Assembly (NCBI GenBank): GCA_964370675.1
Contig: CAYJKC010000005.1
Coordinates: 1 to 64,000, forward strand
Length of the DNA: 64,000 nt
Direction: 5' to 3'
From: CAYJAD01 sp964370675
Lineage (GTDB): Bacteria > Desulfobacterota > Desulfovibrionia > Desulfovibrionales > Desulfovibrionaceae
Shown here in pieces: positions 34,897 to 44,079 of this stretch; positions within the stretch are counted from its first letter, which is position 1; each line of letters opens with the position of its first letter. The position numbers and the translations under genes are program-made. A model generated the notes under the pieces. That model made no database searches. It worked only from the letters and a program-made list of their open reading frames with translations, and had not been told where the DNA came from.

Positions 34897-35955
34897 TTAT
34901 ATATCTATGGTTTTCGTGTTTGCATACTTATTCACTAACTCAAATACCAAAGCATTGCCACAAAAATTTCCTTTAAAAATATTTTCCTTAAAAACCGGTA
35001 TTTTTTTCTCAAAATCATGCAATAATGCAGGAAAAAGATTTAGCATTGAAGCTTGCATGCCATAGCATAATTGCTCAATATAATGTGCATTTAATCTCTG
35101 TTCTACCATGGCCATAATAGGCAAACTTAAAATTGGCTTACCAAAATATAATGCCTCTGTCATAAGTGTATGTCCACCGCCCAAGACAACATAAGCACAG
35201 CTGGCAAGTAAATCTAAAAAAACTTGCTCAGATTTTTGCATAAAAACTACATTGCCTTCACTTCCTTCTGTGCGATTATAGCCAAAAACATAACATGTAC
35301 GCTTAGTGGAAGTTTGCAAAAATTCAATTAAACCACGATGAGTAGAATTACTTTGATAAACCAACACGTGGTCTTTATCGCTGGCAGTGCGATCAAGAAC
35401 AATATCACGCAAAATGGGAGGCACAATGCGCGCATTATACCGCGGTTTTACTGGTGGCGCATAAAAAGATACAATAAGATTTTGTTCAGTGGGTCTAAAA
35501 AGATAACGGGGGGTTAAACCCTGTAAAAAATAATCAACCCACATATTGCTTGGCAATTGATGTTCACAACAAGTTAAAACGTGTTGATGATCTAGAGTTA
35601 AGCAAGGCAAACCCACCCGTTTAGCAGCGCGAGGAACAAAGTATTCTAAGTCCGTCATGCATACATCTGGTTTAAAATCTTCTATAATTTTTATTACTTC
35701 TTGAGTTATTTTTTCTCTTTCCCATAAAATAGGTATGGCCTTTGCAACAGTTGCAGTTAGATCAACTTTATAATTTTGAAAAACTGTTCCTAAATTAGGT
35801 ACACGCCGTACAGCAAATTCATTATCAAAAACACGCAATGCATCATCATTTGCTACAAAAAGAAATTCATGCTCTTTAAGTTTACGCGCAATGGTGAGCC
35901 CACGCATAGCATGACCATGCCCTGTACCGTGAATACCATATAAAATACGAGCCAT
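34897..35955 (-). CDS. MurG/UGT-like glycosyltransferase family protein
   Basis: 352 residues with the GT-B look. The N-terminal GIHGTGHGHAMRGLTIARKL resembles the donor-acceptor loop of MurG-like and UDP-glucuronosyltransferase-type enzymes, followed by alternating strands and the C-terminal VVLGGGHTLMTEALYFGKPILSLP, the GG-x-T-x-x-E-A type donor-binding motif. The acceptor is unknown. It is probably cytoplasmic or membrane-associated. A GAGGATAT ribosome site precedes the ATG, and a good promoter lies 58 bp upstream. No neighbouring gene of a polysaccharide cluster is adjacent. Confidence 0.8.
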   Translation of the reverse strand: MARILYGIHGTGHGHAMRGLTIARKLKEHEFLFVANDDALRVFDNEFAVRRVPNLGTVFQNYKVDLTATVAKAIPILWEREKITQEVIKIIEDFKPDVCMTDLEYFVPRAAKRVGLPCLTLDHQHVLTCCEHQLPSNMWVDYFLQGLTPRYLFRPTEQNLIVSFYAPPVKPRYNARIVPPILRDIVLDRTASDKDHVLVYQSNSTHRGLIEFLQTSTKRTCYVFGYNRTEGSEGNVVFMQKSEQVFLDLLASCAYVVLGGGHTLMTEALYFGKPILSLPIMAMVEQRLNAHYIEQLCYGMQASMLNLFPALLHDFEKKIPVFKENIFKGNFCGNALVFELVNKYANTKTIDI

Positions 35956-36278
35956 ATATATCCTCTAAACGTATTGTTCCATGCAAAAAAATCTTTTTCA
36001 TGAGGAGTATAGATTGTAACAAAGGCTAGTTTTAAGGTCAATGTCAAGACACATAGCAATACATGCGGCAAACATGATTGCAATTTGCATTTTTTTGCAT
36101 ATGCAGAGCAATTATAAAAAATTTTACCCAACCTTGCGCATTAACATATAAATCTGTGTAATTAAATTGTTGTGTGCAAGGATGATTACTAGCCATACCA
36201 AGTGTTGCCTTTTTTTTACTTAAAGCATAAACTAACAAAAGTTATACAACTTAATTATCTTAAAAATTGGACTATATT
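35956..36278. other. 323-bp divergent intergenic region
   Basis: AT-rich gap between the glycosyltransferase gene (-) and the TPR gene (+). It holds the promoter at 36013-36041. Otherwise I see short palindromic TGCA-rich stretches near 36080-36105 and no gene or RNA I can name. Confidence 0.6.
36013..36041 (-). promoter_or_regulatory. Likely sigma-70 promoter of the glycosyltransferase gene
   Basis: On the minus strand TTGACC (36041-36036) and TACAAT (36018-36013) are 17 bp apart. A second TTGACA lies 6 bp further upstream. Confidence 0.65.
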
Positions 36279-36869
36279 ATGGATATAAAAGAAGTACGCA
36301 CTCACCTTGGTCGTGTAAAAACATATTATTTACGCAATGAAACAGAGCGCGCCGTTGCTGCCATTGTCATGGGCATTAAGGGCATGGGCAACAAGCCATT
36401 TCCTTCAGATTTACGCTCAATGGTGCGTGAGGCTGTACAAATGCTTGGTAAGGATGAATCTGTTGTTAAAATTTTAGGCAAAACTGTTATATATCAACCC
36501 GGTAAAGAGCAAGATATTTTAGCTGCTTTTGCAAAAGTTTATAAAATTTTAAAAGGTGAGGCTGAAACGGAAAACCATGATACAGCCCTTAACAGAAAGC
36601 TTAACATTGATCGCACCCTTAACCAAGGAATGAAGCTACTTGAACAAAATAAAGTTTCAGAAGCTGATGAATGCTTTAATAAAGCCATTGGATTTTATAA
36701 AGACGAACATTTTCTCTTTGCCATTATCGGCAAAGCTTTGCTAGAAGCAAATCAAGTGCGACGCGCCCTACCTTATCTTAAACGCGCAGCCAAAGTAAAC
36801 CCCAAAAATGACGAAGTTCAAGCCATGCTAGTTAAATGCTCTGAACTTCGCGAAAGCATGCAAAAATAA
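36279..36869 (+). CDS. Small TPR-repeat protein
   Basis: 196 residues from the ATG at 36279; an upstream in-frame TTG is less likely. The N-terminal half is charged and helical (VRTHLGRVKTYYLRNETERAVAAIVMGIKG), and the C-terminal half has two to three tetratricopeptide-like helices (LNQGMKLLEQNKVSEADECFNKAIGFY and KALLEANQVRRALPYLKRAAKVNPKN). It probably serves as a protein-binding scaffold. No signal peptide is seen. It appears to be a single gene ended by the terminator near 36899. The function is not recognised. Confidence 0.72.
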   Translation: MDIKEVRTHLGRVKTYYLRNETERAVAAIVMGIKGMGNKPFPSDLRSMVREAVQMLGKDESVVKILGKTVIYQPGKEQDILAAFAKVYKILKGEAETENHDTALNRKLNIDRTLNQGMKLLEQNKVSEADECFNKAIGFYKDEHFLFAIIGKALLEANQVRRALPYLKRAAKVNPKNDEVQAMLVKCSELRESMQK

Positions 36870-36898
36870 TCTACAAACACAAACAAATACAATATATT

Positions 36899-36939
36899 AA
36901 GTGCATAAAAGCTGGAAGGGTTTTATGCACTTATTTTTT
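36899..36939 (+). terminator. Rho-independent terminator after the TPR gene
   Basis: AAGTGCATAAAA (36899-36910) pairs with TTTTATGCACTT (36921-36932) and is followed by an ATTTTTTA run. Confidence 0.88.
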
Positions 36940-36988
36940 ATATCTAACCATAAAATATATAAAAGTTTATTTTTCTCTTGTAAAATAC

Positions 36989-37016
36989 TTGCTTTTTTCT
37001 GGAAAACTTCTAGACT
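36989..37016 (+). promoter_or_regulatory. Possible promoter of the yhaO-yhaN operon
   Basis: TTGCTT (36989-36994) and TAGACT (37011-37016) have a 16-bp spacer and lie 36 bp before the yhaO start. The -10 box is weak. Confidence 0.3.
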
Positions 37017-37051
37017 ATCAAAAACACTTATTTTTCTAGGGGAAGCAATAT

Positions 37052-38344
37052 ATGTTTTCTGTAAAATATATCCATGCAGCAGATTTGCATCTTGATGCAT
37101 CCTTTCGTGGTCTTGAGCGTTCAAGCCAAACTAAGTTTTTGGCAGATGAACTTCGTGCGGCAACCTTCACCGCATTAGACCGCCTTGTGGCATTATGTGA
37201 AAAAGAAAGACCAGATTTTCTTGTCTTAGCAGGTGATATTTATAATGAAGAAGATCAAAGCTTAAAAGCTCAACTTCATGTACGCGATGCTTGCAAACGT
37301 TTAAATAGTCTTGGAATAAAAGTCTTTATTGCCCACGGTAATCATGACCCTCTATCTTCACGCTTGCAAATGTTAAATTGGCCAGAAGACACTATTATTT
37401 TTGATGATTCTATACAAAGCCATATCATCAAGCCTGAGGATAAAAATATAGCCGTCGTGCATGGCATAAGTCATGCCAGCGCTCGTGAGTCCCGTAATTT
37501 AGCGAAATCATTCGTGCGTCTTAATGCCCAAGATTGTAATCACGTTTTTCAATTGGGTGTTTTACATTGTACCCTAGAAAATGTGGCTAAGTCCGACCGC
37601 TATGCTCCTTGCTCTTTAGAGGATTTAAAAAATGCCAAGCTTGATGCTTGGGCACTTGGACATGTGCATGAGGGCAAAACAATTTGCCAAAACCCATTTG
37701 TGGCTTACCCCGGCAACACCCAAGGGTTGCATATTAATGAAACAGGAAGCAAAGGTTGCTTGGTGATAACAGTAAAACCCAGTAATGCTGGTAATAAGTT
37801 TGAAATAGAAAGTAAATTTTGCGCACTATCACCAGTCATTTGGCATAGTGTTGAAGTTGCCATTGATGATGTAGAAAGCATTGATGAGGTAGAACAACGC
37901 ATCATCTTTAGCCTTGAGCAAGCCACATCCAATGCCGACCCAAGTTGCAGCACATTAATTATGCGCGTGCGCCTTACTGGACGACTAATACTTGATAGCG
38001 CACTACGTAAGCAAGATTTGTTAGCAGACTTGATAGAACGTATTCGTGCACAATTGCCCACAAAACCATTAGTTTGGTTAAAAGATATAATACTAGCAAC
38101 CACTGGCTTAGTTTCCATGGAAGTGCTTAGTAAGCGTGATGATTTACTTGGAGAAACATTACGCCTAGCTCAAGATATTAATAACAATGATGAAGCCCAA
38201 GAAAATTTTATGCAAACTAGTTTAGCTCCACTTTTTGCTCATCATAAGGCTAAGCATATCTTGCAAATTCCAACCCAAGCAGATGCCAATGAGCTTATGA
38301 AAGAAGCACAGCGCCTTTGTGTAGATATGATGGAGGGTCGCTAA
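37052..38344 (+). CDS. yhaO: YhaO-type metallophosphoesterase (SbcD/Mre11-like nuclease)
   Basis: 430 residues. Calcineurin-like phosphoesterase with the Mre11/SbcD order of metal motifs: HAADLHLDASF (about 8-18), AGDIYNEEDQ, HGNHDPLSS, and GHVHEGK. The C-terminal third is a capping region. Together with the following SMC-like ATPase it should form an Mre11-Rad50-type complex acting on DNA ends, but the YhaO-YhaN branch is less studied than SbcCD. The stop overlaps the next start as TAATG. A GGGGAAG ribosome site precedes the ATG. Confidence 0.88.
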   Translation: MFSVKYIHAADLHLDASFRGLERSSQTKFLADELRAATFTALDRLVALCEKERPDFLVLAGDIYNEEDQSLKAQLHVRDACKRLNSLGIKVFIAHGNHDPLSSRLQMLNWPEDTIIFDDSIQSHIIKPEDKNIAVVHGISHASARESRNLAKSFVRLNAQDCNHVFQLGVLHCTLENVAKSDRYAPCSLEDLKNAKLDAWALGHVHEGKTICQNPFVAYPGNTQGLHINETGSKGCLVITVKPSNAGNKFEIESKFCALSPVIWHSVEVAIDDVESIDEVEQRIIFSLEQATSNADPSCSTLIMRVRLTGRLILDSALRKQDLLADLIERIRAQLPTKPLVWLKDIILATTGLVSMEVLSKRDDLLGETLRLAQDINNNDEAQENFMQTSLAPLFAHHKAKHILQIPTQADANELMKEAQRLCVDMMEGR

Positions 38345-41300
38345 TGTATATTTCATCATTTCATATAGATGGTTTTGGCATGCTTTCACAAGTAGGCATT
38401 GAAAAGCTGCCCCAAGGATTATCAGTATTTCTAGGAAAAAACGAAGCCGGAAAATCCACTTGCTTAGATTTCTTTCGCACCATGCTCACAGGCTATCCTG
38501 CCGCACGTAGCAAAAAACAGCATGAACGAAATTATTTGCCATTAAATTCTACCGGACCCGCTGGTGGTTTTTTGTGCCTTGAAACTACACAGCACGGTCT
38601 GGTGCGCCTTACACGTAAGCCACCAAAAAGCAAAGATGAAATCATTTTAACCGATGCCCAAGGGCAAATACTCGACTTAGCCCTATTAGATAGCATTTTA
38701 TCTGGTATTACTCGCGATGTATATCGCAATGTTTTTGGATTTAGCCTCAATGAATTACAAGTTTTTGATTCGCTTGATTCAGAAGGCGTGCGCCACGCTC
38801 TTTATGGTGCAAGCTTTGGTATGGGGCTTCGCCCGCCAAGTAAAGTGCTTGAAGAATTAGAAAATTATATGGACAAGCAGTTTAAAAATAGAGGTAATAA
38901 TCCCACTTTAAATGTCGCTTTTCGTAATCTTCAACAAATTCAAACCCAAATTGATGAAGCCCAGAGCCTTTGTGCGCGCTTTGATACTCTTACCCTTGAA
39001 AAAGAAAAACTAGAATCAATCATACAAGATATTCGCACTCAAAAATCAAATTTGGAGAGCTTGCGCCATACTGCAGAAAAACAACTTGGCGTATGGAGAC
39101 AATGGGATGAATGGAGATCTATTGAAGGACGTTTGGCGCGTTTAGAAACAGTGCCAGAAACCTTCCCCGAAGATGGTCCTGCCCGTTTAAAACGCGCTCA
39201 AGAGTTAGCACAAGAAGCCACAAGGCGCGTTAATACTCAACAAGACCGTTGTAATAAGCTAGAACAATCCATGGCAGCATTAGAAATAAATTCTGTAGCC
39301 TTAGAACAATTGACATTACTGCAAGGTCTCAGTGAGCGCAAAACCTCTTTCCGCCAAGCTCAAAGTAATTTAGCCCCACAAAGTGCCGCCTTAAAACGTA
39401 GTGAAGCCGCACTAGAGCAATATTTAGCTGACCTTGGTCCAGATTGGGATTGTGAACGTATTCGCAAGACAGATCGTTCTTTATTTGCCCGTGGAGAAAT
39501 GGAACAACAAGCTACAGATTTGCAATCTGCAGAGCAAACCCACTTAGCTGCCATGCATGCTCTTGAAAAAGCAAATTCTGCCGTAGAGCATGCAAATTAT
39601 GAACATACCTTGGCCAAAAATAATTTAGAAAGTTTACCTTATCCAGCATCAAGCCTTAATGACACAGAAAGAGAGCAAGTGCGTCGCAGTATATCCCACA
39701 TAGAAAGCGCACAAAACACCCTAAAAGAAAAACAAGCCGCCCTACAATCGGCTGAGCAGTCTTTCCAGCGTAATCTAAGCCCACTACATATTCGCTTAAC
39801 CGATGAAGAAAGTCAGCGCAAAACTATGCAAAGGCTTACTACATTGCTAGAGCAACAAGACAAAGCCCTAAGCCTAGCCGAAGCGTCTGAAAAAGCACAC
39901 AAACTCACCCGTGAAGCCGAACAAAGCGTTGAGCAAGCAAGCGAAGCCGAAGAAATGGCAAGAGCTCGCCTTGAGCGTGCGCGTACCCAAAGCCGTGAGA
40001 ACTCAACCAATTCTAAAACTGACCTTGATGCTCGGGCTAAGGCTGTGCGAGCTTTACGCACCATGTATAATAATTTTTGTGCTGAAAAAGAACGCTTAGC
40101 CGAATTAACTGAACGTATTAATACTAGTATTGCACCAGCTCCAGTTAAAAGTTTAGCCCTTATGCTTATGGGTTTTATTATTTTAGGTCTTGGACTTGCA
40201 GGCATTTTGATCCCCATGTACTGGGATATAACAGAAATTCAGCTAACACCACGGCTTATTATTCCACTAAGCCAGTGGTCATCGTATCTCGTAGTGCTAA
40301 CAGGTGCGGCATTTTTAGCTGGCGGTTTGCCAAGGTCTGGTCCTGAAACAAAACGTTTTGAATTAGAGCAAAAAGAGCTTGAAGCCCGCGCCAACTCCAT
40401 GCGCTTACGCCTCATAGATATGGAAGGCAACATTCAAGAGCAATGCGTGGTAGCACAAGTGCAAGCCGCAGATAATATAACTCTTGATGCAGTGGAGCTT
40501 TTGCTTGAGCGCGAAAGAGAACAATATGCCGCCAATGAACGTCTAAGTGTCGAAATTAGTGGGCTTGATGTCGAATTTAACACCATGCATGAAAAATTAA
40601 AACAAAAGCGTGAAGCCCTAAACACAGTGCAAAGCGAAGAACAGCAAGCTAGACATCGCTGGCATGATCATCTACGCACACATCACGTGGAAACTATACC
40701 GGCGCCAGAGGCAGCCACAACCTTTTTTGCCAGAGTAGAAGCTGCTATTTTAGCCCATTCCAGTTTGCATAATTTACGCGAAGAAATTAACCAACTTGAA
40801 CAGCAGATAAATGAATTTAGCCTATTCTTAACTAAAGTTTCACCCATTGCCAATATATTAGAAAAACAAGTTCAGCCCATTACAATGGAAGAAAATCAAG
40901 ACAAAAATTCAGAAACAGAGCAAACTGCAGAAGAAATAAAACTTGAACCAATTCCACCTAGTATACATGATATATTGCAAGCTAGTGTGCGCGTGCTTGA
41001 AACTTGTCGTGAGGCCGATGAAATGCAATCTGAACGACTTAAAGCTGAATCATTAGTTCATAATGCTGTTTACAATCGCGATCAGTCTACCAAAAATCAA
41101 GCTGATGCCATAGCAGCTTTTTCTGCCAGTGAGCAAAATTTAGAGAGTATGCGCACAGCTTGGGTGGAGCGATTGCAAGAGTTAAGCATGGATACGCAAG
41201 TTTCGCCTGCTATGCTACGCACAGCTTTAGATAGTATGGAGCGTTGCTTAGCTGTAGAGCTAGAAATAACAGGTGTAAAAGAAGAAATTCAACGGCTTGA

Positions 41301-42426
41301 AAACGAATGTGTAGCCTTGGTCAATCCCCTTAAAAACATTCTAAAATCTCTAAACATGCCTTTACCAAGTGTAGCTAATGCAGACATTCCATACCAAGAA
41401 GATTGGCTAAACACCCTTGATACCCTGCTCTCACTTGCCCAAAGCGCGTATGAAAATACTAAACTACAAAAACAATATAAAGAGCAATTAAATTCACAAG
41501 AAGAAGAATTACACGAAGCTAGAACTGCCCTTAGCGATGCCAAAGCCACAGAAGATAGCTTATTACACCTTGCAAAGACAAAAAATATTGATGAATTTTT
41601 ACGCCTTGCCAGTGTGCGCGCTGAGCGTCATGACTTATGGCAGCGCAAAGCAGATTTAGAAGAAGCTCTACGCTTTGCCGCAGGTGAAAATAATTTTGAT
41701 GATTTTATGCAGTCATTTATTTCCACTGACCAGCATGAACGCGAAGTATTTATAAGCTCCACTCAAAGCAATATTGATAAGCTTAACCAAGAAGATCAAG
41801 AGCAATCCACTACTCTTGCAAGTGTCAGTGCACAACTTAACACCTTAACAACTACTGAAGAGTTAGCACAATTGCGCCAGCAGGAATCAGACTTACAAGA
41901 AAATATTACCCAAACTGCCAATAAATGGGCAAGTTATGCTCTTGCACGGCAATTACTTTTGCAGGCAAAGCAACGCTTTGAGAGTGAGCGCCAACCGCAA
42001 GTTATTCGTATGGCATCAGAAATATTTGCACATATTACTGGCGGTCGCTGGCAAGGCATTACAGCCAAGCTTGATGAAAACTCATTACAAGTTTTTCCTC
42101 CCCATGGAGCACCAGCATCACCACTAAATCTTAGCCGTGGCACACAAGAACAACTCTATCTCTCGCTACGCTTAGCCTACATCAGAAATCATGCAGAACA
42201 TGCCACCGCATTGCCAGTGATTATGGATGATATCTTGGTGAACTTTGACCCTGAAAGAGCTCAGCAAACAGCCAAATCTTTGCTAAGTCTTACAAAAGGA
42301 CCAAGAGCACATCAAGTGTTATTCTTTACTTGTCATCCGCATATTGCTGATATGCTACAAACTATTAATCCTGATAGTGAGCGTTTCTTAGTGGAGGGTG
42401 GCAACATTCATCAAGCATCACTATAG
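38344..42426 (+). CDS. yhaN: YhaN-type SMC/Rad50-like AAA ATPase with central membrane hairpin
   Basis: 1360 residues from the ATG at 38344, which overlaps the yhaO stop and follows GGAGG by 7 nt. Walker A is GKNEAGKST (about 31-39). A long coiled coil, rich in Gln, Glu and Ala, runs from about 190 to 600 and 670 to 1240. The C-terminal lobe has the ABC signature LNLSRGTQEQLYLSLRLAY and Walker B LPVIMDDILVNFD. Two hydrophobic helices near 605-630 (LALMLMGFIILGLGLAGILI) and 647-662 (LVVLTGAAFLAGG) sit at the middle, where Rad50 has its zinc hook. No CxxC hook is seen there. The hairpin suggests tethering to the inner membrane. It is the partner of YhaO. Confidence 0.85.
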   Translation: MYISSFHIDGFGMLSQVGIEKLPQGLSVFLGKNEAGKSTCLDFFRTMLTGYPAARSKKQHERNYLPLNSTGPAGGFLCLETTQHGLVRLTRKPPKSKDEIILTDAQGQILDLALLDSILSGITRDVYRNVFGFSLNELQVFDSLDSEGVRHALYGASFGMGLRPPSKVLEELENYMDKQFKNRGNNPTLNVAFRNLQQIQTQIDEAQSLCARFDTLTLEKEKLESIIQDIRTQKSNLESLRHTAEKQLGVWRQWDEWRSIEGRLARLETVPETFPEDGPARLKRAQELAQEATRRVNTQQDRCNKLEQSMAALEINSVALEQLTLLQGLSERKTSFRQAQSNLAPQSAALKRSEAALEQYLADLGPDWDCERIRKTDRSLFARGEMEQQATDLQSAEQTHLAAMHALEKANSAVEHANYEHTLAKNNLESLPYPASSLNDTEREQVRRSISHIESAQNTLKEKQAALQSAEQSFQRNLSPLHIRLTDEESQRKTMQRLTTLLEQQDKALSLAEASEKAHKLTREAEQSVEQASEAEEMARARLERARTQSRENSTNSKTDLDARAKAVRALRTMYNNFCAEKERLAELTERINTSIAPAPVKSLALMLMGFIILGLGLAGILIPMYWDITEIQLTPRLIIPLSQWSSYLVVLTGAAFLAGGLPRSGPETKRFELEQKELEARANSMRLRLIDMEGNIQEQCVVAQVQAADNITLDAVELLLEREREQYAANERLSVEISGLDVEFNTMHEKLKQKREALNTVQSEEQQARHRWHDHLRTHHVETIPAPEAATTFFARVEAAILAHSSLHNLREEINQLEQQINEFSLFLTKVSPIANILEKQVQPITMEENQDKNSETEQTAEEIKLEPIPPSIHDILQASVRVLETCREADEMQSERLKAESLVHNAVYNRDQSTKNQADAIAAFSASEQNLESMRTAWVERLQELSMDTQVSPAMLRTALDSMERCLAVELEITGVKEEIQRLENECVALVNPLKNILKSLNMPLPSVANADIPYQEDWLNTLDTLLSLAQSAYENTKLQKQYKEQLNSQEEELHEARTALSDAKATEDSLLHLAKTKNIDEFLRLASVRAERHDLWQRKADLEEALRFAAGENNFDDFMQSFISTDQHEREVFISSTQSNIDKLNQEDQEQSTTLASVSAQLNTLTTTEELAQLRQQESDLQENITQTANKWASYALARQLLLQAKQRFESERQPQVIRMASEIFAHITGGRWQGITAKLDENSLQVFPPHGAPASPLNLSRGTQEQLYLSLRLAYIRNHAEHATALPVIMDDILVNFDPERAQQTAKSLLSLTKGPRAHQVLFFTCHPHIADMLQTINPDSERFLVEGGNIHQASL

Positions 42427-42510
42427 TAATCACAATTGAAATTACTATATTTACTGAAAAGGCTGGCAAACCATACCTCAAACACCACAACAGTTAAAAC
42501 TTAAATACAA

Positions 42511-42536
42511 AAAAACCCCGCAAAAGCGGGGTTTTT
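42511..42536. terminator. Bidirectional rho-independent terminator
   Basis: AAAAACCCCGC / GCGGGGTTTTT with an AAAA loop, between the convergent yhaN (+) and cytochrome c3 (-). Confidence 0.93.
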
Positions 42537-42560
42537 ACATCTGACATCAAGTTATAAAAC

Positions 42561-42953
42561 TTAGGGGTGACACTTTGACTTAGCGCAACCAGTAAGTTCT
42601 TTCTTCTTGGCTGCATCAGCGCCAGCTGCTTTAACGTGACAGCTTACGCAAGTATCAAACTTGGTGCCTTTCTTGGCATGCATGACATAATAAAGACTCT
42701 TAACGCCTTTCTTTGCTTTAAAGTCATCATGACAACCAGCGGTGCTACATTTACGGAAGTCTTCCTTGCCATCCACAGGATGGTGACAGCTAGCACAAGT
42801 AATTTCTTTGTGAGTGCTGTGATTAAAAATAACGGCTTTTTTACCGTTTTTCATTTCAATACCATCCGCAGGAACTTCGGGTTGTGCTGCTAGTGCAGGA
42901 GCTGCAACAGCCAACACAAATAGAGCAACAATACTCCATACCATTTTCTTCAT
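42561..42953 (-). CDS. Tetrahaem cytochrome c3
   Basis: 130 residues from the ATG at 42953, which has a perfect GAGGAGG site 7 nt upstream. A signal peptide (MKKMVWSIVALFVLAVAAPALA) exports it to the periplasm. Four haem-binding motifs are seen: CASCH, CSTAGCH, CVSCH and CAKSKCH (two CxxCH and two CxxxxCH, the type I pattern). HSTHKEI supplies distal His ligands. It carries electrons between periplasmic hydrogenases or formate dehydrogenases and membrane complexes in Desulfovibrio-type bacteria. It appears to be a single gene with its own strong promoter. Confidence 0.95.
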   Translation of the reverse strand: MKKMVWSIVALFVLAVAAPALAAQPEVPADGIEMKNGKKAVIFNHSTHKEITCASCHHPVDGKEDFRKCSTAGCHDDFKAKKGVKSLYYVMHAKKGTKFDTCVSCHVKAAGADAAKKKELTGCAKSKCHP

Positions 42954-42990
42954 AACGCGCCTCCTCAAACGAATTGTGATAGATGCTTTT

Positions 42991-43019
42991 TAAATAACTT
43001 GGAAAAAATTTCTTGTCAA
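42991..43019 (-). promoter_or_regulatory. Strong sigma-70 promoter of cytochrome c3
   Basis: On the minus strand the consensus TTGACA (43019-43014) and TATTTA (42996-42991) are 17 bp apart. The start near 42985 gives a 32-nt leader with the GAGGAGG ribosome site. Confidence 0.75.
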
Positions 43020-43129
43020 TAATCTTCACAGCATATGATTTATTCACATGTATTCCAAATCAATCTCAACTATAAAAACACCTGAAATTATACAATATAT
43101 TATTTTAAAATTTTCTTACAATTTATCCT

Positions 43130-43909
43130 TTACCCATTTAATTTCCCACTACTTGACCAGATGCTTTTAGCTACAAATGCAGCCGCGCCAAAGCCATTAT
43201 CAATATTACAAACAGCAATTCCTGGCGCACAAGTGCACAACATAGTTGATAATGCCGCAAGACCACCTTGACCCACGCCATAGCCTACTGAGGTAGGTAC
43301 TGCAACTATAGGACAGCGCACAAGACCTGCTAAAACGCTTGGTAGCGCACCTTCCATACCTGCAACCGCAATAATGGCGCGAGCTTCATGCATGGCGGGT
43401 ACATGTGCTTTTAACCTATGAAGACCAGCAACTCCCACATCGGCTATGAAACCAGTTTTGATACCCCAAAAGTGCAAAGAACCAAAAGCCTCTAAAGCTA
43501 CAGGTCTATCAGCAGCACCGGCGGAAATTACCAAAACATCACCATTACTTGCCCATGGTGGATTTTTTGGAAGCTCTTGCCCAAGGCTAAAAAGACCACC
43601 ATCCACAAGCGCATGCCCTTGAGGGAAATTTTTTAGCAAAAGCTCCATTTGTTGTGCATTTACTCGTGTAGCAAGCACAGCAGCCTTACTTGCTAAGTTT
43701 TGCATGGCGCTAAGCAACTGCAAATCATTTTTGTTTTGAGCAAATACAACCTCACCAAGACCAGTGCGCAAACTACGTTCCATATCAAGAGTCAAACCCT
43801 GCAAGGTGTCTTCAATAGGTGCAAGCTGCATTTTTGTTAAAGCTTCATCAATGCCTAACTTTCCTGCTACCACCTGTGCAAGTATTATACGCAATTCATC
43901 TTTATGCAT
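43130..43909 (-). CDS. larB: LarB, nickel-pincer cofactor biosynthesis carboxylase/hydrolase
   Basis: 259 residues. LarB carboxylates nicotinic acid adenine dinucleotide at C5 and hydrolyses the phosphoanhydride, the first step of nickel-pincer nucleotide synthesis. The C-terminal half resembles AIR carboxylase (PurE): VISAGAADRPVALEA, VAGMEGALPSVLAGL and GYGVGQGGLAALSTMLC are typical. larE is at 50911 in the same window but not adjacent, and larC and the racemase larA are not present. An AAGGAAAA ribosome site is upstream. Confidence 0.92.
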   Translation of the reverse strand: MHKDELRIILAQVVAGKLGIDEALTKMQLAPIEDTLQGLTLDMERSLRTGLGEVVFAQNKNDLQLLSAMQNLASKAAVLATRVNAQQMELLLKNFPQGHALVDGGLFSLGQELPKNPPWASNGDVLVISAGAADRPVALEAFGSLHFWGIKTGFIADVGVAGLHRLKAHVPAMHEARAIIAVAGMEGALPSVLAGLVRCPIVAVPTSVGYGVGQGGLAALSTMLCTCAPGIAVCNIDNGFGAAAFVAKSIWSSSGKLNG

Positions 43910-44079
43910 AGTTTTCCTTTATAAACACAACGTTAAAAACAATAAAATTTTTATTCTTCATCAATAAATGAAAAGTTTGTCATACAAAACTGCTTTAATA
44001 AATAAAATATAGCCCATTTACTTTATAAAGAAAAGTGTCACTTGCTATTTTGCCCTTACTAGGTTAAATAGTTACAAGT

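Noticed and set aside
36044..36238. Small open frame on the - strand between the glycosyltransferase and TPR genes
   Set aside because: It has no good ribosome site, covers the promoter region and resembles no protein.
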